Notes: generated from the letters alone by a model not told the origin. Counted from the stretch's first letter, positions 32,734 through 42,040 are shown. The stretch is 64,000 nt of DNA from Streptomyces achromogenes (GCF_030816715.1 NZ_JAUSYH010000001.1:7502001-7566000); one strand, 5' to 3'. A program made the numbers and translations.

Positions 32734-33903
32734 TCACGGCGCGTGCGACGCGGGCGCTCGCGCCGGTGCCGCGTTCGAGGCCGGGGACGCGGAGGAGACC
32801 GAGGACGGGGAGGCGGCCGGGGACGCGGCCGCGGCCGGGGAGGCGGAGGTGGGCGCGGCCGAGGACGCGTTCGCGAAGACCACCCACACCTGGCCCCGGG
32901 CGAAGCCGACCGGAGCGCCGTCGGCGGTGGTGAAGTCGGTGCCCTCGGTCGCCGTGCCGCGCTTCCAGTTCACGTCGTAGGCCCGTCCGTCCCGCAGCAC
33001 CTGCGCCTTTCCCGAACCCACCGTCTCGGTGTACGGCGTGTTGTTGCCCAGGAAGTCGTGGAAGCGCGACGCGCGCACCTTCACGTACTGCACGACCACC
33101 GTGGCCGGCGCCAGGGGCACCCCGTCGCTCGTCCCGGCCGCCGCGCCGTCCGTCGAGACCAGCCAGCCCGCCCTGCTCGCGGACCAGGTGAAGGTGAAGC
33201 GGGCCGCCGGGTAGCGCACCGTGCGCGAGACCGTCACCGTGCCGCCCGAGGGCCCGGGCCCGTACCGGAACCCCGTGGTCAGCGCGGCGGCGCCCGGCGC
33301 GGAGGGCAGCAGACCGCTCGGGCGCACGAACAGGTTGTGCGGCGCCGCCCGGTCCGCGCCGCGGAAGTACGCGCCGGACGCGTCGGAGGGCGTGACGGCG
33401 TCCAGCGGCGCTCTGTCGATCAGCGGCAGCAGCCTGCCCTGCGCGCCGGAGAACGCCAGCACCGGCTGGTGGAACTGGCGCAGCAACTCCAGATCGGACT
33501 CGCGGGCGCTGCGCACCGGACCGACCGCCTTCGGCAGACGTGTCGCATACACGGCCATCAACCGGCTCAGCCCGCCCTCGACCTGCTCCGCGTACACGAC
33601 GTCCGCCGCGCCGAGACCGGTTTGCGGTCGTGCGGCCGGCGCGTTGTCGATCTTCACGGCGAGCACCGGGGCGGCGACCGCGCTCGGACGGTCCCCGCCG
33701 GGGCTTCGTTTCTGCGACGCGCTGCGGCCGTCGTCCCCCGAAGGTTCCCGGGACGTCGTGCAGCCCGCCGTGAGCGAGACCGCCAGCGCGGCGGCCAGCG
33801 CCGAGGCCAGCAACGCCGCCGCGGCGGCCGGGGAGCGTCCGGCGCGCACCGCGCGCGCCGGACGTCTGGAGCGTTTCGGACGACTCGGATCTCTCGCGCT
33901 CAT
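32734..33903 (-). CDS. DUF3048-domain lipoprotein
   Basis: A 389-residue exported protein. The N-terminus has a very basic region (RPKRSRRPARAVRAGR), a hydrophobic segment and a lipobox (SLTAGC), so it is probably anchored to the outer face of the membrane. The mature part is a DUF3048/YerB-like domain: APVLAVKIDNAPAARPQTGL, YAEQVEGGLSRLMAVY, and near the end FARGQVWVVFANA. The extreme C-terminus is a 45-residue Ala/Ser/Pro tail. The function of YerB proteins is unknown. The ATG at 33903 follows GGGGTGG. It converges on pcaV. Confidence 0.85.
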   Translation of the reverse strand: MSARDPSRPKRSRRPARAVRAGRSPAAAAALLASALAAALAVSLTAGCTTSREPSGDDGRSASQKRSPGGDRPSAVAAPVLAVKIDNAPAARPQTGLGAADVVYAEQVEGGLSRLMAVYATRLPKAVGPVRSARESDLELLRQFHQPVLAFSGAQGRLLPLIDRAPLDAVTPSDASGAYFRGADRAAPHNLFVRPSGLLPSAPGAAALTTGFRYGPGPSGGTVTVSRTVRYPAARFTFTWSASRAGWLVSTDGAAAGTSDGVPLAPATVVVQYVKVRASRFHDFLGNNTPYTETVGSGKAQVLRDGRAYDVNWKRGTATEGTDFTTADGAPVGFARGQVWVVFANASSAAPTSASPAAAASPAASPSSVSSASPASNAAPARAPASHAP

Positions 33904-34078
33904 CGTGTCCACCCCGTTCGGTGTCTCGATTGTGCGCTCGCCGGGCGACGGCGGCCATCCGTGACCGCGAACGGCCGCCGCGGTTCGGGGACCGCGGCAC
34001 GGGTACCCGGGCGGCAGCCAGGACCCGGGACACCCGGACCCGCCGGGACGGACCGGCCGGCGGAGGGAGTGCGGCACG

Positions 34079-35269
34079 ATGAAGGCTGTGACCTGGCAGG
34101 GCAAGCGGGACGTGCGGGTGGACACCGTGCCCGACCCCACCGTCCAGGAACCGACGGACGCCGTCATCCGCATCACGTCCACCGGACTGTGCGGCTCCGA
34201 CCTGCACCTGTACGAGGTGCTCACCCCGTTCATGACCCCGGGCGACATCCTGGGACACGAGCCCATGGGCATCGTCGAGGAGGTCGGCGCGGCCGTGCCC
34301 GACCTGAAGGCCGGCGACCGGGTCGTGGTGCCCTTCCAGATCGCCTGCGGCAACTGCTGGATGTGCCTGAACTCCCTGCCCACCCAGTGCGAGACCACCC
34401 AGGTCACCGGTGAGGGCATGGGCGCCGCCCTGTTCGGCTACACCCGGCTGTACGGCGCGGTGCCGGGCGCCCAGGCCGAGTACCTGCGCGTGCCCCAGGC
34501 CCAGTTCGGCCCCATCAAGGTGCCCGAGGGCCCGCCCGACGACCGCTTCGTCTACCTCTCCGACGTCCTGCCCACCGCCTGGCAGGCGGTCGAGTACGCG
34601 GACGTGCCCGAGGGCGGCAGCGTCGCCGTGCTGGGCCTCGGCCCCATCGGCGACATGGCCTGCCGGGTGGCCCAGGTGCGCGGAGCGGGCCGGGTCTTCG
34701 GCGTGGACCTGGTCGGCGACCGGCTGCGCCGGGCCCGCGCACGGGGCGTGGAGACGTTCGACCTGCGCAGCTTCGACAGCGAGAAGGAACTCGTCGCCGC
34801 CATCCGCGACGAGACCGACGGCCGAGGCCCGGACGCCGTGATCGACGCCGTCGGCACCGAGGCGCACGGCAGTGCGGCCGCCCGGATGGTCCAGAACGCC
34901 TCCGCCCTGCTGCCCCGGAAACTCAGCGGCCCGCTCGCGGAACGCTTCAGCGTCGACCGGCTCGCCGCCCTGCACACCGCCATCGAGCTGGTGCGCCGCG
35001 GCGGCACGCTCTCCCTGGTCGGCGTCTACGGCGGGATGGCCGACCCGCTGCCCATGCTCACCATGTTCGACAAGCAGCTCCAGATCCGCATGGGCCAGGC
35101 GAACGTACGCCGCTGGACCGACCGGATCCTGCCCTACCTCACCGACGACGACCCACTCGGCGTCGACGACTTCGCCACCCACCGGGTGCCGCTGGCGGAG
35201 GCCCCGCACGCGTACGACATGTTCCAGCACAAACAGGACGGCGCGGTGAAGGTCCTGATGACGCCGTAG
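34079..35269 (+). CDS. zinc-dependent alcohol dehydrogenase (formaldehyde dehydrogenase-like)
   Basis: The 396-residue medium-chain dehydrogenase has catalytic zinc ligands in GLCGSDLH and GHEPMGIVEEVG, the structural zinc motif CGNCWMCLNSLPTQC, and the NAD-binding loop VLGLGPIGDMACRV. Length, the LFGYTRLYGAVPGAQAEYLR insertion and RMGQANVRRWTD fit the glutathione-independent formaldehyde dehydrogenase-like branch. The ATG at 34079 has GGAGGGAG upstream. The true substrate is open; aldehydes or secondary alcohols are possible. It stands alone, followed by a terminator hairpin. Confidence 0.88.
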   Translation: MKAVTWQGKRDVRVDTVPDPTVQEPTDAVIRITSTGLCGSDLHLYEVLTPFMTPGDILGHEPMGIVEEVGAAVPDLKAGDRVVVPFQIACGNCWMCLNSLPTQCETTQVTGEGMGAALFGYTRLYGAVPGAQAEYLRVPQAQFGPIKVPEGPPDDRFVYLSDVLPTAWQAVEYADVPEGGSVAVLGLGPIGDMACRVAQVRGAGRVFGVDLVGDRLRRARARGVETFDLRSFDSEKELVAAIRDETDGRGPDAVIDAVGTEAHGSAAARMVQNASALLPRKLSGPLAERFSVDRLAALHTAIELVRRGGTLSLVGVYGGMADPLPMLTMFDKQLQIRMGQANVRRWTDRILPYLTDDDPLGVDDFATHRVPLAEAPHAYDMFQHKQDGAVKVLMTP

Positions 35270-35276
35270 GGCGCAG

Positions 35277-35295
35277 GCCCGGCCGCGGGCCGGGC
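35277..35295. terminator. hairpin between dehydrogenase and ligase genes
   Basis: GCCCGGC and GCCGGGC form a 7-bp stem with a CGCGG loop, 7 nt after the dehydrogenase stop and between convergent genes. Confidence 0.6.
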
Positions 35296-35319
35296 GCCGT
35301 CTCCGGCGCGGGTGGACGG

Positions 35320-35355
35320 TCAGGTGCGCGGCGGCGGTCAGGTGCGCGGCGGCGC
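35320..35355. repeat. 18-bp tandem duplication over the ligase stop codon
   Basis: TCAGGTGCGCGGCGGCGG (35320-35337) is repeated at 35338-35355 with one difference. The unit covers the stop codon and last five codons of the ligase gene, so a duplicate in-frame stop lies 18 nt beyond the real one. Confidence 0.8.
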
Positions 35356-36415
35356 CCCGAGGATCTCCGCCAGGTCGTAGCGCACCGGTTCCTCCAGTTG
35401 CGTGTACGTGCAGCTCTCCGGGGTGCGGTCCGGGCGCCAGCGGCGGAACCGTGCCGTGTGCCGGAACCGCGCCCCGTTCTCCATGTGGTCGTATGCCACC
35501 TCGACCACCCGTTCGGGCCGCAGCGGCACCCAGGACAGGTCCTTCTTGCCCGACCAGCGGCTCGGCGCCCCGGGCAGCCGGGCGCTCTCGTGCGCCGCCT
35601 CGTCCGACCAGGCCGCCCAGGGATGCCCGGCCGCCTCCGCCATCCGCAGCGGCTCCAGCTCCCCGACCAGCTCCGCCCGGCGCTTCATGGTGAAGGCCGC
35701 GCAGACGCCCACGTGCTGGAGGACGCCCGCGTCGTCGTGCAGGCCCAGCAGCAGCGAGCCCACCACGGGCCCGCTCTTGTGGAAGCGGTATCCGGCGACC
35801 ACCACGTCCGCCGTGCGCTCGTGCTTGACCTTGAACATCGCGCGCTCGTTCTGCAGATACCGCAGGTTCGGCGGCTTGGCGATCACCCCGTCGAGGCCCG
35901 CGCCCTCGTACTCCTCGAACCACTGCCGGGCCACCTCGACGTCGGTCGTCGCCGGCGCCACGTGCACCGGCCGCCGTCACTCCGGCCAGCGCCGCGGTCA
36001 GCAGCTCACGCCGGTCGCTCTGCGGCACGTCGAGGACGGCGTCGTCGGCCAGCGCCAGCAGGTCGAAGGCGACGAAGGACGCCGGCGTCCGCTCGGCGAG
36101 CGTGCGCACCCGGGAGTCCGCCGGGTGGATGCGCTCCGTCAGCGCGTCGAAGTCGAGGTGCCCCTCCCGGGCGATCACGATCTCGCCGTCCAGCACGCAC
36201 CGCTGCGGCACCCGCTCCCGCAACGCCTCCACCACCTCGGGGAAGTATCTGGTCAGGGGCTTTCCGGTGCGGCTGCCCAGTTCGATCTCGTCCCCGTCCC
36301 GGAAGACGATCGCGCGGAAGCCGTCCCACTTCGCCTCGTACTGCATGCCCGGCGGGATCGCCGCCACCGACTTGGCGAGCATCGGCTTCACGGGCGGCAT
36401 CACGGGCAGATCCAT
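35338..36415 (-). pseudogene. ligC: ATP-dependent DNA ligase, LigC type, frameshifted
   Basis: The adenylation domain is complete in the first frame: VKPMLAKSVAAIPPGMQYEA then KWDGFRAIVF with the nucleophilic Lys in the KWDG motif, and CVLDGEIVI. At about 35968-35975 homology moves by one base to a second frame that has VHVAPATTDVEVARQWFEEY, LDGVIAKPPNLRY, MFKVKHERTADVVVAGYR and the OB-fold end (LRPERVVEVAYDHMENGARF). A single-base indel in CCGGCCGCCG accounts for this. Without it the protein would be about 358 residues, normal for LigC-type end-joining ligases. It is either a fresh loss or a sequencing error. It is divergent from the LigD-type polymerase gene. Confidence 0.85.
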
Positions 36416-36520
36416 GGTGCGATTCTGCGCGCCGATCGTCCGCGCCGCCCGGCGGGCGAGGCCGCCGGGCGCGTGCGCGTCGCCGGGATGCGCGCGCATG
36501 CGAGTCGCCGGGGGTGTGTC

Positions 36521-36534
36521 TACCGTGGCTCGCA
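36521..36534 (+). promoter_or_regulatory. -10 box for leaderless polymerase mRNA
   Basis: TACCGT at 36521-36526 lies 7 nt upstream of the ATG at 36534. There is no ribosome binding site, so the transcript probably begins at or next to the start codon. Confidence 0.55.
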
Positions 36535-37586
36535 TGGGCGATGCGGTGGAACTGGAAGCAGCCGGCCGGACGGTGCGCCTGTCCAGCCCGGACAAGGTGT
36601 TCTTCCCGGAGCGCGGCTTCACCAAGCTGGACCTCGCCCGCTACTACCAGACGGTCGCCCCGGGCATCCTGCGCGCCCTGCGCAACCGCCCCACCACCCT
36701 GGAGCGCTACCCAGACGGAGTGACCGGGGAGTCCTTCTTCCAGAAGCGGGCGCCCAAGAACATGCCCGACTGGATCCCGACCGCGCACATCACCTTTCCC
36801 AGCGGACGCAGCGCCGACGAGATGTGCCCGACGGAGGAGGCGGCCGTCCTGTGGGCCGCCCAGTACGGCACCCTCACCTTCCACCCGTGGCCGGTGCGCC
36901 GCACCGACGTGGACCGTCCCGACGAACTGCGCATCGACCTCGACCCGCAGCCCGGCACCGACTACGACGACGCCGTCCGCGCCGCCCACGAACTGCGGTC
37001 CGTGCTGGACGAGTTCGGCGGTCTGCGCGGCTGGCCCAAGACCTCCGGCGGGCGCGGCCTGCATGTCTTCGTGCCGATCGAGCCACGCTGGACCTTCACC
37101 CAGGTCCGGCGCGCCGCCATCGCCGTGGGCCGGGAGATGGAGCGGCGGATGCCGGACCAGGTGACCATCCGCTGGTGGAAGGAGGAACGCGGCGAGCGCA
37201 TCTTCGTCGACTACAACCAGACCGCCCGCGACCGCACCATCGCCTCCGCCTACTCCGTACGTCCGCGCCCGCACGCTCCCGTCTCGGCGCCGCTGCGCTG
37301 GGAGGAGGTGGGCGAGGCCCACCCCCGCGACTTCGACATCGCGAGCATGCCCGCCCGTTACGCCGAACTCGGCGACGTCCACGCCGACATGGACGACCAC
37401 GCCTTCTCCCTCGACGCCCTCCTCGACCTGGCCCGGCGCGACGAGCACGACCACGGCCTCGGCGACCTGCCGTATCCGCCGGAGTACCCGAAGATGCCGG
37501 GTGAGCCGAAGCGGGTGCAGCCCAGCAGGGCGAAGAAGGGGGCGTCCGACGCGGAAGAGCCCCCGGCGGGCGCCACGACCCCCTGA
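36534..37586 (+). CDS. LigD-type DNA polymerase/primase domain protein
   Basis: The 350-residue protein is a free-standing LigD polymerase domain of the archaeo-eukaryotic primase superfamily. In non-homologous end joining it fills gaps and prefers ribonucleotides. Signatures are LSSPDKVFFPERGFTK near the N-terminus, LRIDLDPQPGTDYDD (metal-binding Asp-x-Asp), KTSGGRGLHVFVPI and FVDYNQTARDRTIASAYSVR. There is no ligase or nuclease domain, so it would work with the separate LigC-type ligase encoded divergently 118 nt away. Ku is not in this window. Confidence 0.92.
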   Translation: MGDAVELEAAGRTVRLSSPDKVFFPERGFTKLDLARYYQTVAPGILRALRNRPTTLERYPDGVTGESFFQKRAPKNMPDWIPTAHITFPSGRSADEMCPTEEAAVLWAAQYGTLTFHPWPVRRTDVDRPDELRIDLDPQPGTDYDDAVRAAHELRSVLDEFGGLRGWPKTSGGRGLHVFVPIEPRWTFTQVRRAAIAVGREMERRMPDQVTIRWWKEERGERIFVDYNQTARDRTIASAYSVRPRPHAPVSAPLRWEEVGEAHPRDFDIASMPARYAELGDVHADMDDHAFSLDALLDLARRDEHDHGLGDLPYPPEYPKMPGEPKRVQPSRAKKGASDAEEPPAGATTP

Positions 37587-37709
37587 TCCGGACGGCCGGG
37601 CTCCGCTCAGAGGCCACATCCGCCGCGGTGCGGCACCGCCGGTGCGCTACCCGCGGTGCGGCGGTACGGGGGTGCTGTAGGGACGGGGTGCGGTACCCGC
37701 CGGTGCGGC

Positions 37710-37721
37710 GAGAGCGCTCTC
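37710..37721. promoter_or_regulatory. LacI-type operator upstream of the LacI gene
   Basis: GAGAGCGCTCTC is a perfect 12-bp palindrome with the central CG typical of LacI/GalR operators. It lies 68 nt upstream of the LacI-family start and is probably an autoregulatory site. Confidence 0.7.
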
Positions 37722-37789
37722 ATCGGGCTCCCGTCCGGCTCGTGGTCCGGGGCTATCCTGATCCGCAGCCGGCCAGGAGGAGCCCCGAA

Positions 37790-38836
37790 GTGACCGAGAC
37801 AGCGTCGCGTCCCACGCTGGAGGCCGTGGCCGAGCGGGCCGGGGTCTCCCGGGCGACCGTGTCGCGAGTCGTCAACGGCGGCGACGGCGTCCGGGAACCG
37901 CTCGTCGAACGGGTGCGGCAGGCCGTGGAGGAACTCGGCTACGTGCCCAACCAGGCCGCGCGCAGCCTCGTGACGAAGCGACACGACGCCGTGGCCGTCG
38001 TCATCGCCGAGCCGGAGACCAGGGTCTTCGCCGACCCCTTCTTCGCGCTCCAGCTCCGTGGCATCAGCAAGGAGCTGACCGCCCACGACAACCAGCTCGT
38101 GCTGCTGCTCACCGAGGGCCGGGACGACCACGCTCGCGTCGCCCGCTACCTCGCCGGCGGCCATGTCGACGGGGCTCTGGTCTTCTCCCTGCACCTCGAC
38201 GACCCGCTGCCGGGCCTGATCCAGGGCGCGGGGGTCCCGACCGTGTTCGGCGGGCGGCCCGGCTGGAGCGACGGCACGCGCGACGTGGTCTACGTGGACA
38301 GCGACAACCGCGGCGGCGCCCGTGACGCCGTACGCCTGCTGGCCGGTCTCGGCCGCACCCGCATCGCGCACATCACCGGCCCGCTCGACCAGACCTCCGC
38401 GGCGGACCGGCTCGACGGGTACCGGGAGGTCATGGGCGACGCCGATCCGGGTCTGGTAGTCGAGAGCGACTTCACCCCCGGCGGCGGCGAACGCGCCATG
38501 CGCGCACTCCTCGAGCGGTGCCCCGACGTCGACGCCGTGTTCGCCGCCAACGACCTCACCGCCGCGGGCGCCGTGCGTGTGCTGCGGGAACGGGGCAGGC
38601 GCGTGCCCGAGGACGTGGCCGTGGTCGGCTTCGACGACATGATGCCCGTCGCCGAGCAGACCGACCCGCCGCTGACGACGGTCCGCCAGGACATCGAGGA
38701 GATGGGCCGGATCATGGCCCGCCTCCTGCTGCGCCGCCTGGAGAGGCGCACCGCCGACGGGGCTGCGGGCGGCGCGGACGGCAGCGATGCCCCGGTGGTG
38801 CTGCCGACCACGCTGGTGCGCCGCGCCTCCGCCTAG
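37790..38836 (+). CDS. LacI-family transcriptional regulator
   Basis: The 348-residue protein has the LacI HTH and hinge ([20 protein letters not shown], then [20 protein letters not shown]) and a periplasmic-binding-protein-like sensor domain ([55 protein letters not shown]). The GTG at 37790 follows AGGAGGAG by about 8 nt. No sugar operon is next to it, so its targets are elsewhere or limited to itself; the palindrome at 37710-37721 supports autoregulation. Confidence 0.93.
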   Translation: MTETASRPTLEAVAERAGVSRATVSRVVNGGDGVREPLVERVRQAVEELGYVPNQAARSLVTKRHDAVAVVIAEPETRVFADPFFALQLRGISKELTAHDNQLVLLLTEGRDDHARVARYLAGGHVDGALVFSLHLDDPLPGLIQGAGVPTVFGGRPGWSDGTRDVVYVDSDNRGGARDAVRLLAGLGRTRIAHITGPLDQTSAADRLDGYREVMGDADPGLVVESDFTPGGGERAMRALLERCPDVDAVFAANDLTAAGAVRVLRERGRRVPEDVAVVGFDDMMPVAEQTDPPLTTVRQDIEEMGRIMARLLLRRLERRTADGAAGGADGSDAPVVLPTTLVRRASA

Positions 38837-38947
38837 CCGGGGCGCCGCGCACCGGGCAGGGGAGGGCGCCGGGGCTGCGGGCCGCGCGCCCGCCTTGGCG
38901 GCGCGCTCGTCGCCTTCGCGGCCTTCACCGTGACCCGGGCCGCCGTG

Positions 38948-39742
38948 TCACGCCTCCTGCGGGGCGCTTCTGATCACCGCGAAGCGTGCCCCGTAGGGGT
39001 CGGCGAGCTTGGCGATGCGGCCGACGCCCTCCACGTCCGTGGCGGGCATCCGCACTCCGCCGCCCCGGCCCGTGGCCTCGGCGACGACCGCGTCCACATC
39101 GGTGACCTCGAAGTACGGCAGCCAGTACGGATCCGACCCGGCCTCCGCGGGATCGTCGGCCAGCGGGACGATCCCGCCGAACATCGCCTCCTCCCCGCCG
39201 TCGGCCGGGTTGACGCAGGTGTACGTGCCGCCGGGGAAGGGGGCGGCGGAGGTCTCCAGGCCCAGCGCGGTGTGGTAGAAGGCCGCCGCCGCGGCGATGT
39301 CCGGCGTGTACAGCTCGACCCAGCACAGCGATCCGGGTTGGTCCGCCACGTCCACACCCTTGGTCAGGGCCGGCTCCCAGAGGCCGAACGTGACGCCCGC
39401 CTGGTCGGCGAGGACCGCCATCGTGCCCTGGCCCATCACGTCCATCGGAGGGAGGAGCACCCTGCCGTGGGCCTGCTCGGCGGTTTTGGCGGTGGCCTGC
39501 GCGTCCGTCGTCCGGAAGTAGACCGTCCAGGACGGCGGCCCCTGCTCGGGGGTGGTCTGCATGCCGCCCGCCACGGTTCTGCCGTCCAGCTGGAAGAAGC
39601 CGTAGCCGCCGGCGTCGGGTCCCGCCGACCGGAACCGCCAACCGAAGAGCGCGTCGTAGAAGGAGGTGGCGCCGTCGATGTCGGGCGTGCCGACGTCGAC
39701 CCAGTTCGGAGCGCCGTCGACGAAACGGGTGGTGAGCATCAT
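38948..39742 (-). CDS. glyoxalase/VOC-superfamily protein, two domains
   Basis: A 264-residue protein made of two beta-alpha-beta-beta-beta VOC modules. The first starts at NWVDVGTPDIDGATSFYDAL, the second at LCWVELYTPDIAAAAAFYHT. Similar Streptomyces proteins are called glyoxalase or hydroxylase without proven activity. Of tandem ATGs at 39742 and 39739, both follow GAGGAGG. A promoter of the RecA-independent DNA-damage type lies 39-61 nt upstream, suggesting a stress role. Confidence 0.85.
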   Translation of the reverse strand: MMLTTRFVDGAPNWVDVGTPDIDGATSFYDALFGWRFRSAGPDAGGYGFFQLDGRTVAGGMQTTPEQGPPSWTVYFRTTDAQATAKTAEQAHGRVLLPPMDVMGQGTMAVLADQAGVTFGLWEPALTKGVDVADQPGSLCWVELYTPDIAAAAAFYHTALGLETSAAPFPGGTYTCVNPADGGEEAMFGGIVPLADDPAEAGSDPYWLPYFEVTDVDAVVAEATGRGGGVRMPATDVEGVGRIAKLADPYGARFAVIRSAPQEA

Positions 39743-40084
39743 CGCCCTCCTCGAAAGGGGTCCCGTTCTCTGCACTGCCGAGTCTGGCACCGCCCACTGA
39801 CAATCGCTGCCCGAGCGCACCCGCCGTCCGAAGCCCTTGGAGGCGGCCCGCGCCGACCCCGCGGGCAGCCGCTGGTCGGGCGCCCGAGCGCGGCGGCGAC
39901 GCCGGGCGCCCGCCCGGTGCGTGCCGGATGCCGCAGGGTCCGACGGTCCGGTCGTTCCGGTCGTTCCGTTCCGCGCGCCGCCGTGCGGCCGGTCGCCGGC
40001 GAGGCCGTCATCGGGCGGCCCGTCGCGCCGCGCGTATACCCGGCGTTGATCGAATGTTTTGCGCCGCCGGGCACCGTTCTGGCC
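39743..40084. other. divergent promoter region
   Basis: The 342-nt gap between the VOC gene and the WhiB-like gene holds the damage-type promoter at 39781-39803. Near the WhiB start there is CACCGT, a poor -10 match, 7 nt before the ATG. No further gene is supported. Confidence 0.55.
39781..39803 (-). promoter_or_regulatory. RecA-independent DNA-damage-type promoter motif
   Basis: On the minus strand TTGTCAGTG, 8 nt, then CAGACT. This repeats the -35-like box and exact spacing of the PafBC/RecA-NDp promoter and of the element at 13446-13468. It directs transcription to the VOC gene starting at 39742. Confidence 0.6.
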
Positions 40085-40330
40085 ATGTACACCGACACGA
40101 TTCCCACGCCCGACCTCTCCTGGCAGCGGGAGGCGCTGTGCGCGCAGACCGGGGCGGACTTCTTCTTCCCCGAGCCCGGCAGTTCGGTGCGCGAGGCCAA
40201 GCGCATCTGCGGCATGTGCGAGATGCGTCCCGCCTGCCTGGACTACGCCCTGGCCCACGACGAGCGCTTCGGCGTCTGGGGCGGCCTGTCCGAGAAGGAG
40301 CGACTGCAGATCAGGCGCACGGCCGACTGA
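40085..40330 (+). CDS. WhiB-like iron-sulfur regulator
   Basis: The 81-residue protein is a WhiB-like factor, a [4Fe-4S] protein that acts with the principal sigma factor. It has the four conserved Cys (LCAQTGADFFF, then ICGMCEMRPACLDYAL) and the GVWGGLS turn followed by a short basic tail (KERLQIRR). The length is that of minimal Wbl proteins. The ATG at 40085 lacks a clear ribosome binding site. I cannot assign it to a specific Wbl subclass. Confidence 0.92.
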   Translation: MYTDTIPTPDLSWQREALCAQTGADFFFPEPGSSVREAKRICGMCEMRPACLDYALAHDERFGVWGGLSEKERLQIRRTAD

Positions 40331-40606
40331 CCCGTGCCGCGGTGACGCAACGACCCGTCGCCGCCCCGGAATTCGAACGACCGCGTCGCGGGGGTGCGGT
40401 TAGGATCCGGGGGCGTGTTCGGGCGTGGTGCGGAGGCAGGCGTATCGCCCCGCACCGGCGGTCACGCCGGTTTCCCACCGGCGCCCCGAACGCGTGCGCG
40501 GTTCCGTGGAGCAGAGGCCGGGTGGACACCTTGTCGGGTGGATACGCCGGTCCGCGTCCGGTCGGGACCACGGCACGGAGCACAGGGGCGGGCCGGGGGT
40601 GAGGGA

Positions 40607-41974
40607 ATGGGCGAGGAGAACACGGGGGCGGCGAAGACCTCACAGGTCACCGAGACGGAGCTGGCCGCCTTCCATCAGGTCGTGGGCAAGCTGCGGGCGC
40701 TGCCGGTCGACGATCCCGTACGGCTGCACGCCGAGCGGGTGGCCACGTCCTTCGCGCGCGACGGATGGCGGCGCAGGCGCCGGATGCGGAGCGCCGAGGC
40801 GACGGCCGCCGACGCGGCGACGACGGCCGCCACCGCCACCGGCGCACCGGACCGGCGCGAGGACGCGCCCTTGGTGAACGGCGGCGGGGGCGGCGGCGTC
40901 TTCCGCCGGTCGCGGCCCTGCTACGTCTGCAAGTCGCCCTATCGGGAGGCGGACGCGTTCTACCACCGCCTCTGCCCCGGCTGCGCCGCCGACAACACCG
41001 CCCGCCGCGCGCTGAGCACCGACCTGAGAGGGCGCAGGGTGCTGCTGACCGGCGGCAGGGTCAAGATCGGCTTCCAGCTGGCGCTGATGATGCTGCGGGA
41101 CGGCGCGGAGATCGTCGTCACCTCCCGGTTCCCGCACGACGCCGTCCGCCGTTTCCGGACCGAGCCGGGCAGCGAGCGGTGGCTGCACCGGCTCACGGTC
41201 CTCGCCGTCGATCTGCGCGACCCCCGCCAGGTGCTGGGTCTGTGCGACGAACTGCGCCGGGAGGGCGAGCCGTTCGACATCCTCGTCAACAACGCGGCGC
41301 AGACGGTGCGGCGGCCGCCCGAGTCGTACGCCCTGCTGGCCGCCGGGGAGCGGGACGCCCTGCCCGAGGGGGCCCGACGGGCGCCGGGCTTCACGCCGAT
41401 GCGGATGCTGGAGGGACTCGGCGGCACGGTGTCGGCGCTCCCGGCCGCGCTGCGCGAGGCCGACGAGGCCGGACTGCTGCCCGACCCCTCCCCGGAGAAC
41501 TCCTGGTCGGCCCGGCTGGGCGCGCTCGACCCGGCCGAGGTGCTGGAGACCCAGCTGGTCAACGCGCTCGCCCCCGCCCTGCTGTGCGACCGGCTGCTGC
41601 CGTTGCTGCTGGCGTCCCCGCGTCCGCGCCGGTACGTGATCAACGTGACCGCGGTCGAGGGCCGGTTCGCGGTGCGCAACAAGATGCCCGGGCATCCGCA
41701 CACCAACATGGCCAAGGCCGCCCTGAACATGCTCACCCGCACCAGCGCCGCCGCGCTAGCCGCTCAGGGCGTGCACATGTGCGCCGTCGACACCGGCTGG
41801 ATCACGGACGAGAACCCGGCGCCGAAGAAGGCCCGGATGGCGAGCGCGGGATTCCGTACTCCCCTGGACGTCGTGGACGGCGCCGCGCGCGTGTACGACC
41901 CGATCGTGCGGGGCGAGGCGGGGGACCCGGTCTCGGGAGTGTTCCTCAAGGACTACCGGGAGGCGGACTGGTGA
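40607..41974 (+). CDS. zinc-ribbon / short-chain dehydrogenase-like fusion
   Basis: A 455-residue protein. Residues 1-100 are helical and low-complexity. A four-Cys zinc ribbon follows (Cys105, Cys108, Cys123, Cys126 in RPCYVCKSPY...RLCPGCAADN). The rest is a Rossmann SDR domain with the cofactor loop LLTGGRVKIG (147-155), DILVNNAAQTVRRPPE and YVINVTAVEGRF. The usual catalytic YxxxK is HPHTNMAKAALN, so Tyr is replaced by Thr while Lys is kept. Oxidoreductase activity is therefore doubtful; a nucleotide-sensing or structural role is possible. The ATG at 40607 follows GAGGGA. Confidence 0.82.
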   Translation: MGEENTGAAKTSQVTETELAAFHQVVGKLRALPVDDPVRLHAERVATSFARDGWRRRRRMRSAEATAADAATTAATATGAPDRREDAPLVNGGGGGGVFRRSRPCYVCKSPYREADAFYHRLCPGCAADNTARRALSTDLRGRRVLLTGGRVKIGFQLALMMLRDGAEIVVTSRFPHDAVRRFRTEPGSERWLHRLTVLAVDLRDPRQVLGLCDELRREGEPFDILVNNAAQTVRRPPESYALLAAGERDALPEGARRAPGFTPMRMLEGLGGTVSALPAALREADEAGLLPDPSPENSWSARLGALDPAEVLETQLVNALAPALLCDRLLPLLLASPRPRRYVINVTAVEGRFAVRNKMPGHPHTNMAKAALNMLTRTSAAALAAQGVHMCAVDTGWITDENPAPKKARMASAGFRTPLDVVDGAARVYDPIVRGEAGDPVSGVFLKDYREADW

Positions 41975-41980
41975 GCGGGC

Positions 41981-42024
41981 GGACGGCCCGCGCCGGGAGG
42001 CGTCGCCTCCGGTGCGGGCCGTCC
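41981..42024. terminator. large bidirectional terminator hairpin
   Basis: GGACGGCCCGC pairs with GCGGGCCGTCC (11 bp), and inside that CCGG plus AGGC pair with GCCT plus CCGG around a tiny loop. It sits between the convergent SDR-like and desaturase genes. Confidence 0.8.
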
Positions 42025-42040
42025 GTGGTGGGCGGTGCCG

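Noticed and set aside
32309-36625. A 1438-codon open frame on the minus strand
   Set aside because: Only its ends coincide with real coding (ligase N-terminal part and the frame of other genes); the middle is antisense to the zinc dehydrogenase and out of frame with the DUF3048 gene, giving Arg/Gly/Val-rich shadow sequence.
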